Origin: Trinickia sp. Y13
GTDB taxonomy: Bacteria; Pseudomonadota; Gammaproteobacteria; Burkholderiales; Burkholderiaceae
Length of the DNA stretch: 64,000 nt
Reading direction: 5' to 3'
NCBI RefSeq assembly: GCF_029522115.1
Contig: NZ_JAKWFK010000004.1
Coordinates: 248,001-312,000, forward strand
Below the pieces are notes generated by a model. That model searched no databases. It was not told the origin of the DNA and worked only from the letters and a program-made list of their open reading frames with translations. This document shows, one piece after another, positions 26,470 to 33,814 of this stretch; position 1 is the first letter of the stretch, and each line of letters opens with the position of its first letter. A program made the position numbers and the translations under genes.

Positions 26470-27287
26470 CGGGAAAGAGCCGGGGCGCTATGAATAGGCC
26501 AATCCAAGCAGTCGAGGAAAACGCTTGGACCGCCTTGCGTCGATTCACCGACGCGCGCATCGCCCTCGGGCGCGCCGGCGCGAGCCTGCCCACCGCGCCG
26601 CTGCTTGCGTTCACGCTAGCGCACGCGCAAGCGCGAGACGCCGTGCATGCGCCACTCGAGACGCAAGCGCTGACACGCGAAATCGAAAGCCGAGCGCTCG
26701 CTTCGATCGAAGTGCACAGCGCGGCGCAATGCCGCGAACAATATTTGCGTCGCCCGGATCTCGGGCGCATGCTCGATGCGCCGAGCGCCGCACATCTCGC
26801 GCAGCACGCGGCGTCGGATCGAGGCCGGCCCGATCTGGTCTTCGTCATTGCCGACGGGCTGTCAGCCAAAGCGGCCGCATCGCACGCGCTGCCGCTGATC
26901 GACCGGACCGTCCTGCGGCTGGCGGGTTGGCACATTGGACCGATCGTGGTGGCCACGCAGGCGCGTGTAGCGATCGGCGACGCCATCGGCGAATTGATGA
27001 ACGCCAATATTGTGGCCGTGCTGATCGGCGAACGGCCGGGTCTCAGCTCACCCGCTAGCCTCGGCGTTTATTTGACCTATCAGCCGCGCGTCGGACGCAC
27101 CGATGCTCAGCGCAACTGCATATCGAATGTGCGACCGGAGGGGTTGGGCTATGACGCCGCAGCTTTCAAGCTCGCGCATTTGGCCGAGGCCGCGCGCGTG
27201 CGTCAACTCACAGGGATTGCGCTGAAGGACGAAAGCGTTTGGGACGGTAGCCTGCTGTCGGGGGATGGGGCCGGGGGGCCGCCTTAA
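26466..27287 (+). CDS. eutC: Ethanolamine ammonia-lyase small subunit
   Basis: 273 residues. The ATG at 26466 overlaps the eutB stop (ATGA). Cobalamin-binding small-subunit features are RPDLVFVIADGLSAKAAASH, VATQARVAIGDAIGE and LIGERPGLSSPASLGVYLTY, with C-terminal RNCISNVRPEGL. EutB and EutC together form the active lyase. The last four bases overlap the end of the convergent cupin gene, so the stop codons interlock. Confidence 0.95.
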   Translation: MTGKSRGAMNRPIQAVEENAWTALRRFTDARIALGRAGASLPTAPLLAFTLAHAQARDAVHAPLETQALTREIESRALASIEVHSAAQCREQYLRRPDLGRMLDAPSAAHLAQHAASDRGRPDLVFVIADGLSAKAAASHALPLIDRTVLRLAGWHIGPIVVATQARVAIGDAIGELMNANIVAVLIGERPGLSSPASLGVYLTYQPRVGRTDAQRNCISNVRPEGLGYDAAAFKLAHLAEAARVRQLTGIALKDESVWDGSLLSGDGAGGPP

Positions 27288-27709
27288 ATCCACTGGTCGT
27301 TCTCGACAGTACGCTCGCCCGCCGCGCCGTCGCCGGTGTTCACCACACCTCGCGGCTCGATCAGCAGCAGCTTCACTTCTGCGTTTGCAAAGGGCTTGTG
27401 CTCGACACCCTTCGGGACCACCGCCATTTGGCCGGCACGCAGCACGATCGATCCATCGCCCGAAGGCCCCCCGCGAAAATCGATACGCAACTCGCCCTCG
27501 AGCACGATGAATGTTTCGTCGGTGCCGGCATGTCGGTGCCACTGGAACTCGCCTTCTAACTTTACGACCTTAAACTGATAATCGTTCATTTCAGCGACAA
27601 CGCGCGGTTGCCAGTATCCGTCGATTTGCGCGATCTTGCCGACCAGGTCGAGGGCCTGGCACTGCCCGCGCTCGGCCGGCATGGTGGTGGGGTTCGAGGA
27701 TTGGGACAT
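27284..27709 (-). CDS. Small cupin-domain protein
   Basis: 141 residues from the ATG at 27709, chosen because GGAGAG lies 4 bases upstream; starts at 27721 and 27748 are less well supported. Cupin motif 1 is FQWHRHAGTDETFIVLEGEL, with metal-binding His and Glu, and motif 2 is MAVVPKGVEHKP. It is a cytoplasmic single-cupin protein of unknown substrate. It is transcribed in the same direction as, and downstream of, the AraC regulator. Confidence 0.85.
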   Translation of the reverse strand: MSQSSNPTTMPAERGQCQALDLVGKIAQIDGYWQPRVVAEMNDYQFKVVKLEGEFQWHRHAGTDETFIVLEGELRIDFRGGPSGDGSIVLRAGQMAVVPKGVEHKPFANAEVKLLLIEPRGVVNTGDGAAGERTVENDQWI

Positions 27710-27785
27710 CGTTCTCTCCATTAAAGGGCCAATGCGTCGAGGGTACACGCGCTCTCTGCGGCCGTATTGAACGATCGTGGGCGTT

Positions 27786-28613
27786 TTAGCCGCGCTGGGT
27801 GCGGCCCGCGACCTGGAGCCAGCGCCCCGGCGTCAGCCCGAATGTCCTCGAGAAGTGGCGCGTCATGTGACTCTGATCGGCGAAACCGGCGGCGGCAGCG
27901 GCGTGGGCCAGCGAAGCGCCGGTAAGCAGCATGTGGCGTGCCGCATCGAGACGCCGCATCGTCAGATAACGGTATGGGCTCGTGCCGTAGAACGTACGAA
28001 AGTCGTGCGACAGGCTCCAGCGATCGCGACCTGTCGCCGCTTCCAGTTCGTCGAGCGTGACCACGCGAGCGCAGTTCGCGTGCAGATAATCGCGTGCGCG
28101 CCGCGCCGCGATGAAGTCGCCTTTCGCGCGTCGTGCGGGCGTGCCGGCAACGGCGGCAAGCGCGTGGGCCAGTTCGGCGAGCGCATCGCTCTGTTCGATC
28201 GGCTCGAGCGTATGGCCGACGTGTTGCAGCAACGTGGCGGTTGCCGCTGCAAGGCGGGAATCGGTAGTCACGCCGCCTTCTAAGAACGGCAGCGCGCGTC
28301 CGCCGAGTACGTCCTGAAAGAGCGCGGGTTCAATGTAAATCATCCTGTACCGGAACCCCTCGTCCGTACCCGCCTGGCCATCGTGAGCCTCGTCGGGATG
28401 CAGGACGATTGTGTTGCCGGGCAGGCTGTTTCGCTGACTGCGCCGATAGCTGAAACTTTGTACGCCGGCGAGCGTGCGGCCAATCGCATAGGTGTCGTGG
28501 CGGTGCATGGCATAGGCCTTGCCGTGAAACCACGCTTCGATACGCTCGACGCCTTCTATCGGCTCGGCACGCTTCACCCAGTCGGGACATAAGAGCGTTG
28601 CTTTCCGGTTCAT
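27786..28613 (-). CDS. AraC-family transcriptional regulator
   Basis: 275 residues from the ATG at 28613. The N-terminal cupin-like sensor domain includes WFHGKAYAMHRHDTYAIGRT. The C-terminal double helix-turn-helix (residues about 175-270) includes LDELEAATGRDRWSLSHDFR, MRRLDAARHMLLTG and GFADQSHMTRHFSRTFGLTP. It lies upstream of, and in line with, the cupin gene. The VOC gene at 28902 is divergent and may be a target. Such N-terminal cupin AraC proteins often control nearby transport or catabolic genes. Confidence 0.92.
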   Translation of the reverse strand: MNRKATLLCPDWVKRAEPIEGVERIEAWFHGKAYAMHRHDTYAIGRTLAGVQSFSYRRSQRNSLPGNTIVLHPDEAHDGQAGTDEGFRYRMIYIEPALFQDVLGGRALPFLEGGVTTDSRLAAATATLLQHVGHTLEPIEQSDALAELAHALAAVAGTPARRAKGDFIAARRARDYLHANCARVVTLDELEAATGRDRWSLSHDFRTFYGTSPYRYLTMRRLDAARHMLLTGASLAHAAAAAGFADQSHMTRHFSRTFGLTPGRWLQVAGRTQRG

Positions 28614-28901
28614 GACGTGTGGCCTTGGATGTCCCGAGATGTCGCGCCGCGGATCGCGGCGCTTAGGTGGCGGCACGGTGCGTAGCCGCTGTCAAATTGT
28701 CGCACGGAGAGCCACGTGTGCGACGATGATGTTCCCATCAAGCAGGCAATCGCGCGGAGGTTGGCTATTCCGAAACGGCATTCGCGGCGCCGCTGTGGAG
28801 GCTCGTGATCCATGAATATGACCTTTCGGTAATCCTGCCGCGCCTCACCGGGCCAATACCGAGCGGCTCAACGGTTTATCCAAACAACCTGAGGAGCAAA
28901 C

Positions 28902-29306
28902 GTGTTTTCCCACATCTTTGTCGGTGTTAGCGATTTCGAGCGCGCCTTGCGCTTTTACGATGCCGTGATGGGCAGTCTAGGGATCGAGCTGAGATTCTGT
29001 GACCGCGAGAGACCCTGGGCCGGTTGGCACAGTGCAGGCGAGACGCGCCCCTTCTTCGTCATATGCAAGCCGTTCAACGGGCAACCACATCATCAAGGCA
29101 ATGGGCAAATGGTGGCCTTCGCCGCGGCTTCTAGGGCGGCCGTGCGCGCGTCCTACCGGGTCGCGTTGGAAAGCGGCGGAACGTGTGAAGGGCCTCCGGG
29201 GCTGCGTCCCCACTATCACGAGAACTACTACGGCGCGTATTTTCGCGACCCCGACGGAAATAAACTCTGTGTTGCCTGCCATGTCCCGACGCTTGATGAC
29301 GCATGA
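28902..29306 (+). CDS. VOC-superfamily (glyoxalase/dioxygenase-like) protein
   Basis: 134 residues. The first beta-alpha-beta-beta-beta module starts FSHIFVGVSDFERALRFYDA and the second ends GAYFRDPDGNKLCVACH. Metal ligands are plausible at the early histidine (SHIFVGV) and in HYHENYYGAYF. Members range from glyoxalases and dioxygenases to resistance proteins, and the precise reaction is unknown. GAGGAG-like AGGAG precedes the ATG. Confidence 0.85.
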   Translation: MFSHIFVGVSDFERALRFYDAVMGSLGIELRFCDRERPWAGWHSAGETRPFFVICKPFNGQPHHQGNGQMVAFAAASRAAVRASYRVALESGGTCEGPPGLRPHYHENYYGAYFRDPDGNKLCVACHVPTLDDA

Positions 29307-29644
29307 GCGCTTTCGAACTCGCTGACGGTCCGCTTCGCGTCAGCTAGGGACAAACGAACTACCGAACCCATACCCGCGACAGGTCGCCGCTTTGCCGCAT
29401 CGCTCGGCGACCCTTCTTCGCTCAACTTCAACGATGGCTCTGCCCGCTCGGGTGGCCTCTGCAGGATGGGTTTCAACAGCCCGTGAGAGGGAGCTTGTTC
29501 GTTATCTTCACTTCCCGCAGAACGGGTCCGGCGAAATTCTACGAGCAACGATGAAAAAGTGAATGATTTTTTCCGCTCGCTCCCGATAGACTGAGGCATT
29601 CATTCGCGAAACCGACGTAAGTGCAAAGAGGAGAAATATCCGTC
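29307..29644. other. Intergenic region with hairpin before the alcohol dehydrogenase gene
   Basis: The region begins with a perfect 7-bp stem, GCTGACG (29322-29328) and CGTCAGC (29339-29345) with a 10-base loop, 15 bases after the VOC stop, perhaps its terminator although no T-run follows. The rest should contain the promoter of the alcohol dehydrogenase gene. An unbroken minus-strand frame covers most of the gap but has no ribosome site or recognisable protein. Confidence 0.35.
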
Positions 29645-30685
29645 ATGAAAGCAGTCGTATTTGAGTCTTTTTGCGCACCGCCAGAACTGAAAACCGTTGC
29701 CGATCCGACTCCCCAATCGCATGGCGCCGTCATCGAGGTCAGGGCTACGGGCGTTTGCAGAAGCGACTGGCATGGCTGGGTGGGCCATGATCCGGATATC
29801 CGCCTGCCGCATGTTCCAGGGCACGAATTCGCCGGCGTCGTGCAAGCGGTTGGCAAAGATGTGAAGAAATGGAGGGTGGGAGATCGCGTCACGGTTCCGT
29901 TCGTTGCAGGCTGCGGTCTTTGCCCGCAGTGTCACTCGGGAAATCAGCAGGTATGCGATCAGCAATCCCAACCCGGCTTCACCCATTGGGGGTCATTTGC
30001 CGAATACGTTTCGATCGATCAGGCTGACCTGAACGCGGTGGAACTGCCGGAGACGCTCGATTTTGCTACGGCGGCAAGCTTGGGGTGCCGTTTCGTCACC
30101 TCGTTCCGTGCCGTTGTGGACCAAGGAAAGACGTCCGCTGGTCAATGGGTGGCTGTGCATGGTTGCGGCGGAGTGGGCCTGTCGGCCATCATGATCGCCA
30201 ATGCGATCGGCGCCAATGTCATCGCCATCGATATTTCGGACGACAAGCTCGATATGGCACGTGCTTTGGGCGCCGTCGCGACCGTAAACGCTACCCAGGT
30301 TGATAACGTGGTGCAGGCGGTCCAAGAAATCACCAAGGGTGGGGCTCACGTTTCGCTGGATGCCTTGGGGCATCCAACAACCTGCTTCAATTCGATCGGC
30401 AACCTGCGCAAACGTGGCAAGCATGTCCAAGTGGGTCTCATGCTGGGAGAGCACAGCACGCCCGCGATTCCGATGAGTAAAGTCATTGCGAATGAGCTCG
30501 AGATCCTTGGTAGCCACGGCATGCAGGCTCACCGTTATGACGCCATGTTCGCAATGATGGCGTCGGGAAAGTTGCAGCCCGAGAAACTGATTGGCCGAAC
30601 AATCAATCTCGCGCAATCGATCGACGCGCTCATGAACATGGACAAATTCGAGATTGCAGGCGTGACCGTTGTCACGGAGTTTTGA
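29645..30685 (+). CDS. Zinc-dependent alcohol dehydrogenase (MDR superfamily)
   Basis: 346 residues. Catalytic zinc ligands appear in [10 protein letters not shown] (Cys), VPGHEFAGV (His-Glu) and the later Cys in [13 protein letters not shown]. The structural zinc lobe is [16 protein letters not shown] with four cysteines. The NAD(P)-binding motif is [27 protein letters not shown] lies 11 bases before the ATG at 29645, which sets the start; an earlier in-frame codon at 29621 overlaps that site. It oxidises an alcohol or reduces an aldehyde in the cytoplasm; the substrate is unknown. A good terminator follows. Confidence 0.93.
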   Translation: MKAVVFESFCAPPELKTVADPTPQSHGAVIEVRATGVCRSDWHGWVGHDPDIRLPHVPGHEFAGVVQAVGKDVKKWRVGDRVTVPFVAGCGLCPQCHSGNQQVCDQQSQPGFTHWGSFAEYVSIDQADLNAVELPETLDFATAASLGCRFVTSFRAVVDQGKTSAGQWVAVHGCGGVGLSAIMIANAIGANVIAIDISDDKLDMARALGAVATVNATQVDNVVQAVQEITKGGAHVSLDALGHPTTCFNSIGNLRKRGKHVQVGLMLGEHSTPAIPMSKVIANELEILGSHGMQAHRYDAMFAMMASGKLQPEKLIGRTINLAQSIDALMNMDKFEIAGVTVVTEF

Positions 30686-30721
30686 AGGGCCGATTGACGG
30701 AAGGTTGAAGGACGATTGCGG

Positions 30722-30753
30722 CTGGCCGCGTCGGACGGCGGTCGGCCAGTTTT
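30722..30753 (+). terminator. Rho-independent terminator after the alcohol dehydrogenase gene
   Basis: CTGGCCG (30722-30728) pairs perfectly with CGGCCAG (30743-30749) across a 14-base loop and is followed immediately by TTTT. It lies 37 bases after the stop codon. Confidence 0.6.
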
Positions 30754-30822
30754 GGTCATTCGACGTAGGCTCGTAAATCGCCGAGAATAGGCGCTCGCAT
30801 CCCTCATCTTGGCAAGCGAGCA

Positions 30823-31215
30823 ATGGAACCCACTCGAATCACCGACGCCCGGCTTCTTTCGGTTCAAGATGAACTGTCGTCCCGAGAACCGATTTTCCAT
30901 CGGCCAGAGCACGGAACCGACCGTGCGGCTTTCGAGTTAATGACGGACGTCAACTTCTGGGAGGTGGGAGCGTCGGGACGTATCTACAGCCGGCCATATG
31001 TGCTGGACACCCTGGAAAAGCGATACGCTGACCCGGTCGAAGACAACTGGGAAACGCGAGACTTTTTTTGTCAGGAAATCGCGCCCGATACGTACCTGCT
31101 GACCTATACATTGTTGCAGGGCTCCCGAACGACACGGCGCGCCACGCTTTGGCGACGTTCTGTTGAAGGCTGGAAGATTCTTTTCCATCAGGGAACGATC
31201 GTTGAATCTCCGTGA
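30823..31215 (+). CDS. SnoaL/NTF2-like small protein (DUF4440 type)
   Basis: 130 residues. The pattern of an N-terminal helix, FELMTDVNFWEVGASGRIYS, then YLLTYTLLQGSRTTRRATLW and a C-terminal GWKILFHQGT matches the NTF2-like fold of DUF4440 proteins. That fold serves as ketosteroid-isomerase-like enzymes or as ligand-binding subunits. No catalytic residues can be assigned. It stands alone, following the terminator of the alcohol dehydrogenase gene. Confidence 0.7.
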   Translation: MEPTRITDARLLSVQDELSSREPIFHRPEHGTDRAAFELMTDVNFWEVGASGRIYSRPYVLDTLEKRYADPVEDNWETRDFFCQEIAPDTYLLTYTLLQGSRTTRRATLWRRSVEGWKILFHQGTIVESP

Positions 31216-31356
31216 TGGAATCCAATGCGCCTTTCGGTCGAGATGAATGGTCGCTATCGGCAACCACGGCGGCCCGCTTCCGGGCCATGAAGGGACATTC
31301 CACGGCTGCACCCAAATCGTCGACAGTCCAGCAATTGACCAAAAGGCGGGAAGTAT

Positions 31357-31908
31357 ATGATCCGATTAGGGGACGTTTTTGGCAGAAAACGGCGGAAAGC
31401 GCCGATCGATGAAAAGCGCGTGGCGTTCTACATGGGATATGCATTTAGCCACGCGATTCATGTGCAGCATCTTCTGGCGCCCGGCGAGTTGACCGTCCCG
31501 TACGTAGTCTACTGGGATAACGAAACTCCCACACCGGTTCCATATCCCGCTGCGACGCAACACGAAGCAGTTGCAAACGCGCAGTCAGCCCGAGATCAGG
31601 CTACCTCCGGCTCGGGATGGTCGTTTGGACGAGAGGGAACCGTCACTCAGAGTAACGGTGCAAAGATGGATGTTCTCGTGATCGAGGGATGGGTGCCAGG
31701 ACTGGACGTGCCGCTCGAAGTGTTCGTGTACTACAGAACCGAACCGTTCAGGCTGATTCGAGGATTCTTGTGGAAAGCCCATGCGCAGGCACGCAAAGAC
31801 GGCCCATCCTTCATGGGGGAATTCAAGCGCGGTATTCTGGCGCAGCCGTTTGGCCAGCAATGCATGGAATGCATTGACAACGCGGAGCACGTCCAACTCG
31901 TGAATTGA
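31357..31908 (+). CDS. Protein of unknown function
   Basis: 183 residues, not recognised. It is soluble and begins with a basic stretch (GRKRRKAP). The middle has alternating hydrophobic patterns (MDVLVIEGWVPGLDVPLEVF, then YYRTEPFRLIRGFLW) that suggest a compact alpha/beta domain. CMEC near the C-terminus is a single CxxC. GGCGGG lies 7 bases before the ATG. The gene is flanked by gaps with decayed-looking sequence and sits at the edge of the accessory region. Confidence 0.55.
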   Translation: MIRLGDVFGRKRRKAPIDEKRVAFYMGYAFSHAIHVQHLLAPGELTVPYVVYWDNETPTPVPYPAATQHEAVANAQSARDQATSGSGWSFGREGTVTQSNGAKMDVLVIEGWVPGLDVPLEVFVYYRTEPFRLIRGFLWKAHAQARKDGPSFMGEFKRGILAQPFGQQCMECIDNAEHVQLVN

Positions 31909-32226
31909 TAGTCGAACATACCGTAGCGTGACGCAGGAGGCCGAATCGCGCATAGACACAGTCCGGCCAACAAGCGCCGTTCGCCTGCGCTATCTTGTCA
32001 ACAATTGGATGTCGATTCCACCGAAACAGCGGACCTTCGTGACAGAGGGATATCGAACTTTCCTCTGAGCCTATGCCGACGCTCGTCACCGACGCTGGCC
32101 GCTTAGCGTACGGAGGCCAGCTCGCATCTAAGGATGGACATTTGATCAGAAGTGCGCTCGGCGACAGGTATGCCGTCGTTCTATCATTTGGGCCAGCCCA
32201 GATCGCGAGCTGGGTTACCAGATCGA
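31909..32226. other. Gap without a recognisable gene
   Basis: About 318 bases between the end of the 183-residue unknown gene and the end of the convergent monooxygenase gene. I see no gene, repeat or strong hairpin. Confidence 0.4.
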
Positions 32227-32559
32227 CTACGCGAGGCTATCTGCGGCAAGTCGTAAAACCTGCGCGGGTGTCGCTCGGAAGCTCGGACTGTGCGCATCGG
32301 CGGCAATCATGTGAGGCGTCACGTCGTGTGCTGCCAATGCTTCAATTGATGCCCAGCGCTCGATCAAGACAAATCTATCGTCATCACCGACGACAGGATG
32401 AAGATCGTACTGAAGACAACCTTGTTCGCCACGCACAATCGGCGCTAGCTTTTCGTAAGCCGCAATTTGCTCGTGGCTTTTCCCAGGAATGGTTTGAATG
32501 GAGATAACAAGCATTACTTCGCGCTCACTATTTCGGCGGTGATGATCTGCCTTGCTCAT
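32227..32559 (-). CDS. Antibiotic biosynthesis monooxygenase (ABM) domain protein
   Basis: 110 residues if started at 32559, where GGAG lies 5 bases upstream; 95 residues from the ATG at 32514, which begins exactly at the family start (MLVISIQTIPGK). ABM features are FVLIERWASIEALAAHDVTP and the C-terminal helix after HMIAADAHS. These dimeric ferredoxin-like proteins act as cofactor-free quinone-forming monooxygenases or related enzymes. The gene is unusual in being preceded by a Thr/Ile-rich leader peptide and a terminator hairpin on the same strand. The N-terminal extension may be a remnant of another gene. Confidence 0.8.
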   Translation of the reverse strand: MSKADHHRRNSEREVMLVISIQTIPGKSHEQIAAYEKLAPIVRGEQGCLQYDLHPVVGDDDRFVLIERWASIEALAAHDVTPHMIAADAHSPSFRATPAQVLRLAADSLA

Positions 32560-32614
32560 GACGACTCCGTGCTGATGTGAAACCGACGAAAGACGAAGAG
32601 CCGCAAACGCGAAA

Positions 32615-32639
32615 GGCCCCGTCTTTTGCCGGCGGGGCC
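32615..32639 (-). terminator. Attenuator-type terminator hairpin
   Basis: On the minus strand GGCCCCG (32639-32633) and CGGGGCC (32621-32615) form a perfect stem with an 11-base loop, followed by TTTCGCGTTT. It lies 39 bases after the stop of the Thr/Ile-rich leader peptide and about 55 bases before the ABM start. A terminator placed between a leader peptide and the first gene is the arrangement of a transcription attenuator. Confidence 0.6.
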
Positions 32640-32678
32640 CTTGAAGATATGCAACGGCGAAGATTACTGCGTGCGCAT

Positions 32679-32750
32679 CTAGGACGACCCACCATTGCCG
32701 ATGGTCGTCGTTGTAATGCCGGTCACGAAAGGAATCAGTTTGCGTTGCAT
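32679..32750 (-). CDS. Threonine/isoleucine-rich leader peptide (thrL-like)
   Basis: A 23-residue frame reads MQRKLIPFVTGITTTTIGNG then GSS. It contains four consecutive threonine codons (ACA ACG ACG ACC) flanked by isoleucines. It resembles the E. coli thr operon leader peptide in length, in the Thr/Ile run and in the GNG ending. The threonine codons overlap a hairpin, GACGACC (32709-32703) with GGTCGTC (32689-32683), and a terminator follows at 32639-32615. This is the set of parts of ribosome-mediated attenuation. No threonine or isoleucine biosynthetic gene follows; the next gene encodes an ABM monooxygenase. No strong ribosome binding site is visible. Function is inferred from architecture. 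Confidence 0.6.
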   Translation of the reverse strand: MQRKLIPFVTGITTTTIGNGGSS

Positions 32751-32893
32751 TTAGTTAAGGTAACTCACGCGCCGGAGACTCGTCAACTCTCAACTGAAGC
32801 CCTTCCCTGTCCTTATCTCTCCGGCGTTCTTCGAGCGGCGGTTACACCTTTGAAAGCAGCCACGGACTTTGAACGGATTCGACAGGCAGATGT

Positions 32894-33008
32894 GGGTCGG
32901 CCCCGGAAGTTCGGGCCAACTCGGCGACGCGCGATGGTCCGCGGGCTCCGCATTTCCGGGATCGGCCACGAACGGACGGCCAGCGTAGATGCCTGAATTG
33001 CCGACAAT
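32894..33008. repeat. Dispersed repeat, copy A
   Basis: The 75 bases 32894-32968 match 45733-45807 with two mismatches. After a diverged stretch of the same length, GCCGACAAT recurs at 33000-33008 and 45839-45847. The repeat begins GGGTCGGCCCCGGAAGTTCG and contains an internal GGCCCCGGAAGTTCGGGCC hairpin. Copy A lies about 75 bases upstream of a small gene of unknown function. It is intergenic and looks like a decayed mobile or structural repeat. Confidence 0.85.
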
Positions 33009-33081
33009 CTACGCTTCCGGCATCGTATAGTGCTGCTGCGTTCAAGAACAACCGCCGGCAGTCCGGCGAGGTGAAGGAGCT

Positions 33082-33390
33082 ATGGAAGTGAGTTTTCGCC
33101 TGATAGCGCTACAGGCCGAGGCGGACCTGCGAGCACTCTCTCGCCAACATGTGAATGATTGCATCGTAACGGCACTTGAACCAACCCAGACATGGTTCCT
33201 GATTCGAACAAAGACAGATGCGGAGCGTGACTTGCTGACCGGAAACCAAACACTTTTGACGGAGTTCAAGGAAGTGTTTCGCGTCCGCGGATGCTCTGAT
33301 GCTCTCGTCGCCACGCTCATGTTCACTTTCGAATCGCAGGAAACGGTTGACCGGCAACATGCTGGCAACTGGTATTGGGCGTTAAAGTAA
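33082..33390 (+). CDS. Small protein of unknown function
   Basis: 102 residues, not recognised. A good ribosome binding site (GTGAAGGAGC) lies just before the ATG. The sequence is soluble and mixed alpha/beta with no signal peptide. Segments include LRALSRQHVNDCIVTALEPT and TWFLIRTKTDAERDLL, with NWYWAL at the end. It is convergent with the large NACHT-glycosyltransferase gene but separated from it by over 400 bases. The start signal and sensible amino-acid composition support a real gene. Confidence 0.55.
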   Translation: MEVSFRLIALQAEADLRALSRQHVNDCIVTALEPTQTWFLIRTKTDAERDLLTGNQTLLTEFKEVFRVRGCSDALVATLMFTFESQETVDRQHAGNWYWALK

Positions 33391-33814
33391 CCGCCGGGAT
33401 CGACGCATGCCGTCAGCGCATTGTGGAGCGGCTAGACGGCATTGTCGGTCGGGAGGCGGCCATCTGCGGTCGTTTGCCGTTGCGTTCGGGCGGACATCCG
33501 GACGGCAGGTTTGAACCTGGTATCTCACCTAGCACTGCTCATCGATCCGCCAACGGATGACGTGGGGTCACGTAGCGAACGGCACTCTTGCCGACGGTAC
33601 GCGCTAGGGCTCGCCTTCAGGCCGGATTCTCAACCGCATACGACGTCTCATCGAATTGCGGGCGCATCTCACTATGACTGTTGTACATTCCCCAAAATCC
33701 CTAAGCCCCCCGCCTTCCGCTATGACAGAGCAGCGACCTCACGAAGCCTAAGCAGTGTCCGCAGGAGACCGCTTAGCCCGAATACGCAAAGTCCTTCACA
33801 AAGTTCCCGCGTGA
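33391..33814. other. Gap downstream of the NACHT-glycosyltransferase gene
   Basis: 424 bases between two convergent genes. No gene is supported. The sequence TTGCGTTCGGGCGGACATCC and its surroundings resemble decayed intergenic repeats seen elsewhere in the window, but no second copy was found here. Confidence 0.35.

Noticed and set aside
29228-29599. Minus-strand open frame covering the gap before the alcohol dehydrogenase gene
   Set aside because: No start signal and no recognised domain, and it runs into the end of the VOC gene.
33391-33814. Possible small immunity or toxin gene downstream of the NACHT-glycosyltransferase gene
   Set aside because: No frame with a start signal or protein-like composition was found.
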